Below, piece after piece: positions 54,070 to 62,419 of a stretch of 64,000 nt of DNA; position 1 is the stretch's first letter; each line of letters begins with the position of its first letter. Origin of the DNA: Polyangiaceae bacterium (GTDB lineage: Bacteria; Myxococcota_A; Polyangia; Polyangiales; Polyangiaceae); the NCBI GenBank assembly GCA_041389725.1, contig JAWKRG010000006.1, positions 248,001 to 312,000 on the forward strand, written 5' to 3'. The position numbers and the translations under genes were made by a program. The notes under the pieces were generated by a model that was given only the letters and a program-made list of their open reading frames with translations, searched no databases and had not been told where the DNA came from.

Positions 54070-55482
54070 GTGGGTAAGATCACTGGTTTCATGGAGTTCG
54101 AACGGGCCGGGGCCGAGCGCCTACCGATCGCCGATCGCCTTCGCGACTACCGCGAGTTCGAACTCCCCGTGCCCCAGCGGCGGCTTCTTGAACAAGCGGC
54201 GCGCTGTATGGACTGTGGCATTCCCTTCTGCAACTCGGGTTGCCCGCTGGGGAACTTGATCCCCGACTTCAACGACGAGGTCTACGCCGGCCGAATGGAC
54301 GCGGCGCTGGCGTCGCTACTGTCCACCAACAACTTTCCCGAGGTCACCGGCCGTGTGTGTCCCGCGCCTTGTGAATCCGCCTGCGTGCTTGGCATCAACC
54401 GCGACCCGGTGAGCATCAAATTGCTCGAGAAGAGCATCGCGGATCACGGCCAGGACGCTGCCCTGTTCGCGCCCCACCCTCCGCGTCGCGAGTCCACCTT
54501 TCGCGTGGCGGTCGTGGGCTCTGGCCCTGCGGGTCTGGCGGCAGCTCAACAGCTGCGTCGCCTCGGACACGGCGTGACCGTGTACGAGCGTGCGGATCGC
54601 CTCGGCGGCCTGCTGCGTTACGGCATCCCCGACTTCAAGCTCGACAAGGCCTGGATCGATCGACGCATCGAGCAGATGCGCGCCGAAGGTATCGAGTTCG
54701 TGACGAATGCCGACGTCGGCACCGACCCGGTCGCCGCAACGCTGCTGGAGAAGTTCGACGCCATCTGCCTGGCAACGGGCTCCCGGCGACCACGCGACTT
54801 GGCCATCCCCGGCCGCGAGCTCGAGGGCATCGCGCTCGCGATGGACTTTCTCGAGCAGCAGAATCGACGAGTTGCGGGCGAAACCATCGCGGGGCCGGAG
54901 GCGATTGTGGCCACGGGCAAGCACGTCGTGGTCATTGGTGGGGGCGATACGGGCAGCGACTGCGTCGGCACCAGCCATAGACAGGGCGCGAAGAGCGTGA
55001 CCAGTCTGGAGATCCTCCCGTGCCCACCCGCGGAGCGTTCACCCAGCACGCCCTGGCCCCAATGGCCGCTGATGCTGCGCACGTCGACTTCCCACGAAGA
55101 GGGCGGCAAGCGCTTGTGGGGGGTGGCGACGGATCGCTTCGATGGCCAGGACGGTCGCGTGAAGGCGCTGGTGTGCCGTCACGTCGAGCTGCGTGATGGC
55201 CGCCCTCACGCGACGTCGGAGCCGCCGCTGGTGCTGGAGGCGGACCTGGTCTTGCTCGCGATGGGTTTTCTGCATCCCGACCCGTCCCCGCTCACGGCCT
55301 TGGGGCTGACGCTCGATCGCCGCGGGAACGTTCAGACCGACGATCGATTGGCGACTTCACGTCCTGGCGTGTTCGCTGCCGGAGATTGTCAGCGGGGGCA
55401 GTCCCTCGTGGTTTGGGCCATCGCCGACGGTCGTCGCGCGGCCTCCGCCATCCACGACTACCTCGTGCGCGCTGATCGCTGA
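54070..55482 (+). CDS. gltD: Glutamate synthase small subunit
   Basis: A 470-residue NADPH-oxidoreductase subunit that feeds electrons to GltB. The N-terminal Fe-S binding motif is CMDCGIPFCNSGCP (Cys46, 49, 54, 58), with a further CPAPCESAC at 97-105. FAD binding VVGSGPAGLAAAQQL and NADPH binding VVIGGGDTGSDC follow. GRRAAS is in the C-terminus. The GTG at 54070 has AAAGG upstream and starts with the conserved GKITGFMEFER. Confidence 0.97.
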   Translation: MGKITGFMEFERAGAERLPIADRLRDYREFELPVPQRRLLEQAARCMDCGIPFCNSGCPLGNLIPDFNDEVYAGRMDAALASLLSTNNFPEVTGRVCPAPCESACVLGINRDPVSIKLLEKSIADHGQDAALFAPHPPRRESTFRVAVVGSGPAGLAAAQQLRRLGHGVTVYERADRLGGLLRYGIPDFKLDKAWIDRRIEQMRAEGIEFVTNADVGTDPVAATLLEKFDAICLATGSRRPRDLAIPGRELEGIALAMDFLEQQNRRVAGETIAGPEAIVATGKHVVVIGGGDTGSDCVGTSHRQGAKSVTSLEILPCPPAERSPSTPWPQWPLMLRTSTSHEEGGKRLWGVATDRFDGQDGRVKALVCRHVELRDGRPHATSEPPLVLEADLVLLAMGFLHPDPSPLTALGLTLDRRGNVQTDDRLATSRPGVFAAGDCQRGQSLVVWAIADGRRAASAIHDYLVRADR

Positions 55483-55592
55483 CGGCCCGCGCGGCACCTG
55501 CACGACCGCCGCAAAGCGCCTCGGGTTTCCCGGGAAATCGCGGATAGCTCCCGTTTGTCGCCGATCCATGGGATACTCGGGGAAAGGCTGCT

Positions 55593-56384
55593 TTGTCCAA
55601 GCGCAAGAAACCCCTGCCACCGCGCCCACCGCCTTCACGCAAGTCGCCGGCCCCTGCGGCTGCCCTTCGCAAGGAGGACGACGACGAGTCCGGACCCGAG
55701 ATCCGCGTGGAGTACGGACCCGCCGGACGTGAGACCTTGGCAGCGATCGCCGAGGACGTTGCACAAGCGATGTTTCCCTCGGAGCCCGTCACCAAAGTGA
55801 CCCGCGCCGCGGTGCCACCGCAAACCTCGAGCCCTGACCTGAGCTTCGAGCTGGCACCCGCCGGACGCGAGACGCTGTCCGCGATCGTGGGAGAAGCACG
55901 CGCCCACGCCCCCACCGACGTGCGTGCACCGATGACCACCTTGGACTATGACGATCCCGCCGCCGACGGACCGGAGATCATCGTCAAAGGCGACGGACCG
56001 GTCGCCAGCCCGCCCCGCCCGGCCTCGCGCCCCCGAGTCAGCACCCGCGGCTACGCCGATGGCGCCAAGGGCGCCGAGGTCAACGCCGTCCGCGTGGGCC
56101 GAGACACGTTGGAAGCGCTCGCGCGCGCCGTGAGCCACGAACCCGCGCCTGCATCCGGCGTCCATGAAGCACTCGAGGTTTTCGAAATGGTGACCTTCGT
56201 GGTGCGCGGAGACGATCTGGCCAGTCTTTCCTCGGAGAACCTGCGTCGCCGCTTCGTGGAGGAACGTCTGCTCAGTCGCCTGCCGGTCAAGGACATGTCC
56301 GCAGTGGACCGCGTCGATGTGACGCCATGGACCGTCAAGAACACGGTGGTACTGCGGGTCTGGTGCCGCCTACCCTCAAGCTGA
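55593..56384 (+). CDS. Hypothetical protein with three GR(E/D)TL repeats
   Basis: A 263-residue protein not recognised. The N-terminus is Lys/Pro-rich. Three similar motifs follow: YGPAGRETLAAI, LAPAGRETLSAI and VRVGRDTLEAL, each followed by a hydrophobic helix. Two also have a strand (PEIRVE or PDLSFE) before them. The C-terminal 80 residues form a separate domain (FEMVTFVVRGDDLASLSSENLRRRFVEERLLSRLPVKD) with acidic/basic helices. The start is TTG at 55593 with AAAGG upstream; no other start fits. It may be a scaffold or signalling protein. Confidence 0.78.
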   Translation: MSKRKKPLPPRPPPSRKSPAPAAALRKEDDDESGPEIRVEYGPAGRETLAAIAEDVAQAMFPSEPVTKVTRAAVPPQTSSPDLSFELAPAGRETLSAIVGEARAHAPTDVRAPMTTLDYDDPAADGPEIIVKGDGPVASPPRPASRPRVSTRGYADGAKGAEVNAVRVGRDTLEALARAVSHEPAPASGVHEALEVFEMVTFVVRGDDLASLSSENLRRRFVEERLLSRLPVKDMSAVDRVDVTPWTVKNTVVLRVWCRLPSS

Positions 56385-56424
56385 CGGAACCTTTTTTTCG
56401 CGAGCCGGTGTAGGCTGCGGCCCC

Positions 56425-58020
56425 ATGCGTCGACAGGATCGAGAGCGCGCGCAAATCGAAGCGGCGACCCGAGTGGTGGACCGCATCGTCGCCAAGGCCA
56501 AGAACCAAGACGACCTCGAGGCGGTGCTCAGTGACACCCTCTACTGGGAGCGCCAACGGCTGGAGCGCGAGCGCAAAGACAAGCCGCGCATCAAGGCGGA
56601 CATCGCATTCTACCAGGACATGTCCCGCCGAATGCGTCACGCCGCGGAACACGACCAACGCGCTTTGCTCGACCGCATTGCACGACGTTTCGCTGGTGAA
56701 ATCGTCGGCAGCTTCGACGACCGCGTCTACCGCGTCTCCACCACCGCCGTCCCGGCCCTGTTGGGACTGATGCTCGGCGCAACGACTCCAGGGCGGCTGC
56801 GCAGCCTCGCGACCATGCGTCGCGGTCTCTCGGACCACGTGGAAGTGCAAGGCGCCATCGATCGTCTGAAGCGCCTCGGCAAACTAGGAACCCTGATCGT
56901 CGTTCCAACGCACTCCTCACACCTCGACAGTCTGGTTCTGGGCTATGCGGTTCACCTGTTGGGCATGCCTCCCCTGCTCTACGGCGCGGGCTTAAACCTC
57001 TTCGAGAACCCGGTGCTGTCCTACTTCATGAACAACTTGGGCGCCTACCGGGTCGACCGCAAGAAGAAGGATTCGCTCTACAAGGACGTGCTGAAGGAGT
57101 ACGCGACGGTCGCCCTGGAGTTCGGCTACGACAACCTGTTCTTCCCCGGCGGGACTCGTAGCCGCAGCGGCATGGTGGAGCAGCATTTGAAGCGCGGCCT
57201 GCTCGGGACCGGCATCCGCGCCTTCGTCAACAACCTGCGTGCTGGCAAGGACAAGCCGAACATGTACGTGGTTCCCTGCACCATCTCTTACAAGCTGGTG
57301 CTGGAGGCCGAAACGCTCATCGACGACTACCTGAAGGAAGTCGGCAAGTCGCGCTACATCATCGAGGACGACGAATTCTCTCGGCCGCGTCGGGTGCTGG
57401 AGTTCATGAAGGAACTTGCCTCCCTCGACGCGCGTGTGGTGATCACCTTCGGAGAGCCCCTCGACCTGGTTGGCAATCCCGTGGATGACGAGGGGCGCAG
57501 CCTGGATCCCCGCGGTCGCATCGTGGACGCCCGCAGCTACGTGATGGTCGACGGCGAGCCCGAGCACGACGCGCAACGCGACGCCGAGTTCACCAACGAG
57601 CTGTCGCGTGAGATCGCCATCGAGTTCTTGCGGCACAACGTGGTGATGTCGACACACCTCGTGGGCCTGGCTTCGACACGCCTGCTGACCCGCAAGAATC
57701 CCGACGTCGACCAGTATCGGTTGCTGCGGACTGGCGGCAGCAGCCCCTGCTTCACTCTCGAAGAGATCTGCAAGGAGATCGAGGTCGTACGCGACGCCAT
57801 CTCGACCCTGCCGGCGGGACCCCGCCTGAGCCACGAACTTTCGAGCTCCAGCCCGCTGCCGATCCTGGAGGATTCCCTGAAGGCCTACGGCTGCTACCAC
57901 GCACGCCCCGCCCTGGAACGACGGGGGGATCGCGTGTTCCACGAGGATCGCAACCTGTTGCTCTACTACGGCAACCGACTTCGTGGCTATGACCTGGGTC
58001 GTGCTTTGGGAGCGAACTGA
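56425..58020 (+). CDS. PlsB-like glycerol-3-phosphate acyltransferase
   Basis: A 531-residue acyltransferase related to GPAT/PlsB. HX4D is THSSHLDS (His163, Asp168) after LIVV. The second block GAYRVDRKK and the third block FPGGTRSRSG (240-249) follow. The third block has Gly where most relatives have Glu (EGTRSR/EGGRSR). The fourth-block-like segment is VVPCTISYKLVLE. The N-terminal 130 residues are helical and soluble. It is followed by gpsA, which makes glycerol-3-phosphate, so it likely starts phospholipid synthesis. It is shorter than E. coli PlsB. Confidence 0.85.
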   Translation: MRRQDRERAQIEAATRVVDRIVAKAKNQDDLEAVLSDTLYWERQRLERERKDKPRIKADIAFYQDMSRRMRHAAEHDQRALLDRIARRFAGEIVGSFDDRVYRVSTTAVPALLGLMLGATTPGRLRSLATMRRGLSDHVEVQGAIDRLKRLGKLGTLIVVPTHSSHLDSLVLGYAVHLLGMPPLLYGAGLNLFENPVLSYFMNNLGAYRVDRKKKDSLYKDVLKEYATVALEFGYDNLFFPGGTRSRSGMVEQHLKRGLLGTGIRAFVNNLRAGKDKPNMYVVPCTISYKLVLEAETLIDDYLKEVGKSRYIIEDDEFSRPRRVLEFMKELASLDARVVITFGEPLDLVGNPVDDEGRSLDPRGRIVDARSYVMVDGEPEHDAQRDAEFTNELSREIAIEFLRHNVVMSTHLVGLASTRLLTRKNPDVDQYRLLRTGGSSPCFTLEEICKEIEVVRDAISTLPAGPRLSHELSSSSPLPILEDSLKAYGCYHARPALERRGDRVFHEDRNLLLYYGNRLRGYDLGRALGAN

Positions 58021-58023
58021 ACC

Positions 58024-59046
58024 ATGAATCGCAAGCATGACGAGACCATCGGCGTCATCGGCGCGGGCAGCTGGGGCACGACCTTGGCCGTGGTCGCGGC
58101 GGAGCACGGCAAGACCTACCTCCACTGCCGCCGCCGCGAAGTTGCCGATGAGCTGAACCAGCGACGCGTCAACGAGACCTACCTGCCCGGCGTGGAACTG
58201 CCACCCGCGCTGGAGGCCACGGATGACCTGGAACGCATCGCCAAGGAGTGTCAGTTCATCCTGTTCGTCGTGCCGAGTCACGGCTTTCGCGCGACGGCAC
58301 GCGTACTGGGTGCGTGGGTCACGGGCGAGCACGTGGTGGTGCATGCGACCAAAGGCATCGAGCAGGGTACCCACAAGCGGATGAGCGAGGTGCTTCGCGA
58401 GGAAACCTGCCTGCGCAAGATCGGCGTCCTGTCGGGACCCAACCTGGCCCGCGAGCTGGCGCAGCACCACCCCACGGGCACGCTGGTGGCCTCCGCCTAC
58501 GACGAAGTGTACCAGCGTGCGCACGCCGCGCTGCACAACGACTACTTCCGTGTGTACGGCGGACGCGATGTGATCGGTGCGGAGGTGGCCGGCGCCTTCA
58601 AGAACATCGTCGCGCTCGCCGCAGGCGTCGCCGCTGGCCTGTCCCTGGGAGAGAACACCAAGGCGCTGCTGCTCACCCGCGGCCTGTCCGAGATGGCGCG
58701 CTTTGGTGTGTCGATGGGAGGCGATTTGCTCACCTTTGGCGGCATGGCCGGCATGGGCGATTTGATCGCGACCTGTTCCTCACCCCTGTCACGCAATCAC
58801 CAAGTGGGCGCGCGCCTCGCCGCGGGTGAAAGTCTGGAGAAGATCCAGAGCGAGATGAAGATGGTGGCAGAGGGCGTCAAGACGACACGGGCCGTTCACG
58901 AGTATGCCCGCCAGAAGGGGTTGGACCTGCCGATCGTCGCGGCGGTGCACCGCTTGCTCTACGAAGGCGGGGACGTCCCGACGCTGCTCAAGGACCTGAT
59001 GAGCATCCCGACCGGGCGGGAGTTCGTCACCCTGGGCGCCGCCTGA
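58024..59046 (+). CDS. gpsA: Glycerol-3-phosphate dehydrogenase (NAD(P)+)
   Basis: Reduces dihydroxyacetone phosphate to sn-glycerol-3-phosphate for phospholipid synthesis. The protein has 340 residues. NAD-binding IGVIGAGSWGTTLA, the ATKGIEQGT segment, the GPNLARELA catalytic segment, and EVAGAFKNIVALAAGVAAGLSLGENTKALLLTRG (with the active-site Lys) are typical. MAEGVKTTR is here VAEGVKTTRAVHE. It starts three bases after the acyltransferase stop, so the two form one operon. Confidence 0.96.
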   Translation: MNRKHDETIGVIGAGSWGTTLAVVAAEHGKTYLHCRRREVADELNQRRVNETYLPGVELPPALEATDDLERIAKECQFILFVVPSHGFRATARVLGAWVTGEHVVVHATKGIEQGTHKRMSEVLREETCLRKIGVLSGPNLARELAQHHPTGTLVASAYDEVYQRAHAALHNDYFRVYGGRDVIGAEVAGAFKNIVALAAGVAAGLSLGENTKALLLTRGLSEMARFGVSMGGDLLTFGGMAGMGDLIATCSSPLSRNHQVGARLAAGESLEKIQSEMKMVAEGVKTTRAVHEYARQKGLDLPIVAAVHRLLYEGGDVPTLLKDLMSIPTGREFVTLGAA

Positions 59047-59055
59047 AATCGAGCG

Positions 59056-59769
59056 TCAGTCCTGCAACTCCGACGGCATTCGCCGGAGGATGCGCCGGCG
59101 CACCTCGGCAATGAGTTCGTCCTTGCGCTCGTCCCCGTAGTGCGCTGGGTCGACCGGTTCCCCGACGTACAGCTCCACGATTCCACCGGGGTGCACGGTC
59201 CATCCCTTTGCCAGCAAGATGTCTCGCGTCCCGACGATGGTCAGGGGCAGGATCCGCGCGCCGGTCTCGAGGGACAAATGGAAGCCACCCTTCTTGAAGG
59301 GCAAGAGCTTTCCCGTGCGGCTGCGGGTGCCCTCGGGCGCGATCCAGATGTTGGTGCCCTCCTTCAACGCGAGGCGGGCGTGCTTGAGGCTCTCGATGGC
59401 AGCGCCGCGGTTCTTGCGATCGACCTCCACGAAGCCAGCGGCCTTCATCGCCTTCGCCCACACCGGCACGTGAAACAGTTCCTTCTTGGCAACCATGCGA
59501 ACACGTCGCCCGAGTGCCTGGAAGACCACCGGAATGTCATACAGCGATTGATGGTTGCTCATCACCACGAAGGTTTCGCCGGGTGGCAAGCTCTCGACGT
59601 CGTAGGCTCTGAGTTCGATCTTTGCCTGATCGAGCAGTCGCCGCGACCAACGGTCGAGCCGCTCGTCGCATGCTCGCGTGGTGACGCGACCGAGGGCCGA
59701 ATCAGCGACTGTGGGAACACTGATCATGGCCGTCTCGACGATTGCACGAGAGAGATGCCAGAGCGTCAT
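59056..59769 (-). CDS. 1-acyl-sn-glycerol-3-phosphate acyltransferase (PlsC family)
   Basis: A 237-residue PlsC-type enzyme that probably makes phosphatidic acid. HX4D is MSNHQSLYD and the third block is APEGTRSRTGKL; GFVEVDRKNRG and GIVELYVGEP complete the family layout. The N-terminal helix may anchor it. I chose the ATG at 59769 over a TTG at 59808. It is convergent with gpsA and ends nine bases from it, so the region holds genes for several steps from DHAP to phosphatidate. Only the acyl-donor type is unknown. Confidence 0.93.
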   Translation of the reverse strand: MTLWHLSRAIVETAMISVPTVADSALGRVTTRACDERLDRWSRRLLDQAKIELRAYDVESLPPGETFVVMSNHQSLYDIPVVFQALGRRVRMVAKKELFHVPVWAKAMKAAGFVEVDRKNRGAAIESLKHARLALKEGTNIWIAPEGTRSRTGKLLPFKKGGFHLSLETGARILPLTIVGTRDILLAKGWTVHPGGIVELYVGEPVDPAHYGDERKDELIAEVRRRILRRMPSELQD

Positions 59770-59832
59770 CGCAGCGCTGTCCGTAGCAAAGTGGCCCTCG
59801 GGTCGCAACGCGCACGCGCGTGACGGCCTAGG

Positions 59833-60273
59833 TCAGCGCGGTGCAATGCGGCAAGCGCTGAGTCCGAGCAAACGCGAGATCCGCATGCGCCGCTTGGCTA
59901 CCCAGCGATAGCAGGCGCCCAAGGCGCAAGAGACGCCCGGGAGCCGCGCGATCGTCGCGGTGATTCGCCCCCCGGGCAGCGCCGCCAACACGTCCGCCAC
60001 GGCGGCAGCCTCGACGCTGACGCCGCGCGCAGTGATCGTCACCAAGCTGCGCTCTTGCCAGTCCAAATCGAGCGCTTCGGGCCACACCCCGGGACTGCGG
60101 GCAGGAAGAAGTTCGAGCCGCCCACGGCGGTCCAAGCGCTGCAGCAAGCGCGCGGTCGCCGAACAGACGCCGCAGTCCGCGTCGTAGAGGACACGGCAGT
60201 GCGACCCCCATTGCCCTACATGTCGGAGCGGCGCTGGAGCCGAGGTGCGTGGCAGCGATTCCCGGTGTTTCAT
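59833..60273 (-). CDS. DUF393 (DCC) thiol-disulfide-type protein
   Basis: A 146-residue protein of the DCC family. The hallmark DxxCxxC is YDADCGVCSATARLL (Cys34, Cys37), followed by DRRGRLELLPAR and an amphipathic end. The family is thought to work in thiol-disulfide or redox reactions, but substrates are unknown. The ATG at 60273 is chosen; longer frames enter the divergent gene. It diverges from the zinc-ribbon gene with 77 bases between. Confidence 0.88.
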   Translation of the reverse strand: MKHRESLPRTSAPAPLRHVGQWGSHCRVLYDADCGVCSATARLLQRLDRRGRLELLPARSPGVWPEALDLDWQERSLVTITARGVSVEAAAVADVLAALPGGRITATIARLPGVSCALGACYRWVAKRRMRISRLLGLSACRIAPR

Positions 60274-60350
60274 TCCGGCCCGAGTCACCCAAGGATGGGC
60301 TGGTGATTCTGGTCCCGGTAGAATAGTCTGACCACGAAAAAGCCCGGCGC

Positions 60351-62258
60351 ATGGAAGTCTCGTGCTCAAAGTGCCCCGCGCGCTACGCGGTGCCCGACAC
60401 CAAGGTGCGTGGCCGCAAAGTGCGCATTCAATGCAAGCGCTGCAAAGCGCCTATCGTGGTGGATGGGACCAACCTGGAAGATGGGCCCAGCTCCGGCGGC
60501 GCGCCCAACCCGCCTGCGTCAGAAAGTCCGCTGACCGCCGCAAAACCAGCGCCATCCCGGACGGCGACAGCCGCTTTCGGGGCCGCGCCTCCGTCGGCGG
60601 CGACGTCCGCGGCGGCAACGCCCGCACCGAGCAAAGCGGCTGCGACGCCTGCCGCGCCGACGCCAACAGCAAAGGCTTCGCCCACCGCGCCGACGCAACT
60701 GTCGAGTTCGAGGGGGGCGACCGTGCCAACCCCGACGGCAGCGTCGAGCACCATGAGCGGCATCGGCACGAGTCCCACGAGCAACGCCAGCAGCTCTGCC
60801 TCATCGCCCAGCAAGCCGAGCGCGGTCTCCCCGCTCGCGAGCAAGCCGAGCGCTGCCACCGGACTCGGCGGCAAGCCGAGCGCGGTCAGTCCCACGAACA
60901 GAACGCCCGCCTCGCCCGAGCCGCCCGCGGTCGACAAGCCGAAGCAACTGGAAGCTCCCCCGCGGATGCGCATGGACTCGGGCTGGCGGGAGCCCGGCGC
61001 AGTCACGGGACCGAAGGTTCCGGGCGCAGGCCTCGGCAAGCATCCACGCTCCGCAATGAAGCGGACGATGATCGGCGGTCTCGGCGGCCCCGGACTCGAT
61101 GCGGAACCGGAGTTGCCTGCCGCGGCAGAGCCGCCCGCGCCCGCCCCCGCGGCTCCGAAGGCCGAGCCCCCGCGTCCTGGTGCGCCGGCGGCCATCGCCA
61201 GCGCGCCGCGACCCGCGGGGGGCTCGGGCGCCGGATCGATCAAGCGCACGATGATCGGACTCTCGCCCCTGGACGCGGACGAGCCCCGCGCGCCGATGCC
61301 GCCAATGGCGGAGATCGAGCCAGCCCCGGAGCCTCCGCGATTGGGTGCCGCGGCCGAATGGACCGTGGCGATCACCGACGACCAGCATGAAGACCTCACC
61401 ACGAGCGAGGTGGTGGAGCTCTACGTGCGTGGCGGCATCGACCATGAGACCTTCATTTGGGCAGAGGGGATGGACGATTGGCAGCAGCCCTGGGACATCC
61501 CGACCCTCGAGGCGGAACTACGCAAGCGTGGCTTCGTGCCTCCCTCCGAGGGCGAGCCCGTCATCCCGCATGCGGACTTCGATGCCGATGACGAACACAC
61601 CGTCGTGGCCCAAGGGCCGCCCTTCTCCGTGCGGCCCCCACAACCCTCTGGGGGCTGGCACGAACCCGGCGATTGGGAGCTGCTGCCGGGTGAAGCGGAA
61701 GCCGAAGTAGGTTTCGAGGACGTGACGGTCAGCATGGACGCCCCCCGCGCCGCCTTGCTGCTGCGACAATCCGGAAGTGATGGCGTCGACGACGGCGGTA
61801 CGGATACCGACGTGGATGCGTTGCTCGCCGGCGCGCGCCCCGCTGCGACGCCCTACGCGCAACCATCGCTGTCGATGCCGGACGACAGCTACGACGTGAC
61901 CCACGAGATGGTCCGCCCGGACGACGCCGCACTGGCGCAGGCAGCCCGCGGTGAGCCCCTCGACTTCCATGTTCCAGCGCCGGTGACAGCAGCGCCCTTC
62001 CCGTCGGAGCCGCACCACGCTCCATCAACGCCCATCGTGCATGAACTGTCGTCGGCACCGGGTCACCCGATGCCTCCGGCTCCCCCCGGCTATCCCCAGA
62101 TGCACCCGCCCGCGGGACCAGTCCCCGCCCCACCCGCGCGCAAGGGCGGCAGCGGTTGGTTCATCTTCGTCTTGATTCTCATCCTGCTGCTCTCAGCGGT
62201 AGCAGTTTCCTATGTCACCCATGAGCCAGCGCAGCTCTGGGACCGGCTCCCCATATGA
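60351..62258 (+). CDS. GltJ/AgmX-like protein: zinc ribbon, GYF domain and C-terminal membrane helix
   Basis: A 635-residue protein. The zinc ribbon (MJ0042-type) at 1-40 has Cys5, Cys8, Cys28 and Cys31. A long Ala/Pro/Ser-rich linker contains two similar motifs, AMKRTMIGGL near 235 and SIKRTMIGLS near 297. The GYF domain is at about 335-395 (WAEGMDDWQQPWDIPTL). A single helix FIFVLILILLLSAVAVSYV lies at about 605-622, and only about 12 residues follow. The order matches the cytoplasmic half of GltJ/AgmX, a gliding-motility protein, but the periplasmic part is missing. Function in motility is an inference. Confidence 0.8.
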   Translation: MEVSCSKCPARYAVPDTKVRGRKVRIQCKRCKAPIVVDGTNLEDGPSSGGAPNPPASESPLTAAKPAPSRTATAAFGAAPPSAATSAAATPAPSKAAATPAAPTPTAKASPTAPTQLSSSRGATVPTPTAASSTMSGIGTSPTSNASSSASSPSKPSAVSPLASKPSAATGLGGKPSAVSPTNRTPASPEPPAVDKPKQLEAPPRMRMDSGWREPGAVTGPKVPGAGLGKHPRSAMKRTMIGGLGGPGLDAEPELPAAAEPPAPAPAAPKAEPPRPGAPAAIASAPRPAGGSGAGSIKRTMIGLSPLDADEPRAPMPPMAEIEPAPEPPRLGAAAEWTVAITDDQHEDLTTSEVVELYVRGGIDHETFIWAEGMDDWQQPWDIPTLEAELRKRGFVPPSEGEPVIPHADFDADDEHTVVAQGPPFSVRPPQPSGGWHEPGDWELLPGEAEAEVGFEDVTVSMDAPRAALLLRQSGSDGVDDGGTDTDVDALLAGARPAATPYAQPSLSMPDDSYDVTHEMVRPDDAALAQAARGEPLDFHVPAPVTAAPFPSEPHHAPSTPIVHELSSAPGHPMPPAPPGYPQMHPPAGPVPAPPARKGGSGWFIFVLILILLLSAVAVSYVTHEPAQLWDRLPI

Positions 62259-62355
62259 CCGCGTCCAGTCGGGTGTGATGCCGGCCAGCGCCTGCCTCAT
62301 CGCCAGCGCGACCCTCGTGCTGCTGATCATCGTGTTCATCGTGCGAGGACGCTGA
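62221..62355 (+). CDS. Small membrane protein overlapping the zinc-ribbon/GYF gene
   Basis: Short frame of 44 residues starting ATG at 62221, which overlaps the previous gene by 38 bases. The C-terminus reads LIASATLVLLIIVFIVRGR, a membrane helix with a basic end. The N-terminus is Ser/Gly/Arg-rich. No clear ribosome site precedes the ATG. An in-frame ATG at 62278 gives a 25-residue helix-only form. Confidence 0.45.
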   Translation: MSQRSSGTGSPYDRVQSGVMPASACLIASATLVLLIIVFIVRGR

Positions 62356-62419
62356 GCCGCCCTGGAGGGACAGGGTCCCGACGGCGATCGAGAACAAGAC
62401 CCGAGTCGCGCAGCGCGGC

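Noticed and set aside
52734..54092. Minus-strand open frame opposite gltB (452 codons)
   Set aside because: The opposite strand is certainly gltB; the frame has low-complexity His/Arg-rich sequence.
56992..58536. Long minus-strand open frame (514 codons) opposite the acyltransferase and gpsA
   Set aside because: High-GC codon bias opens shadow frames; both plus-strand genes are clear family members and the frame has no recognisable motif.
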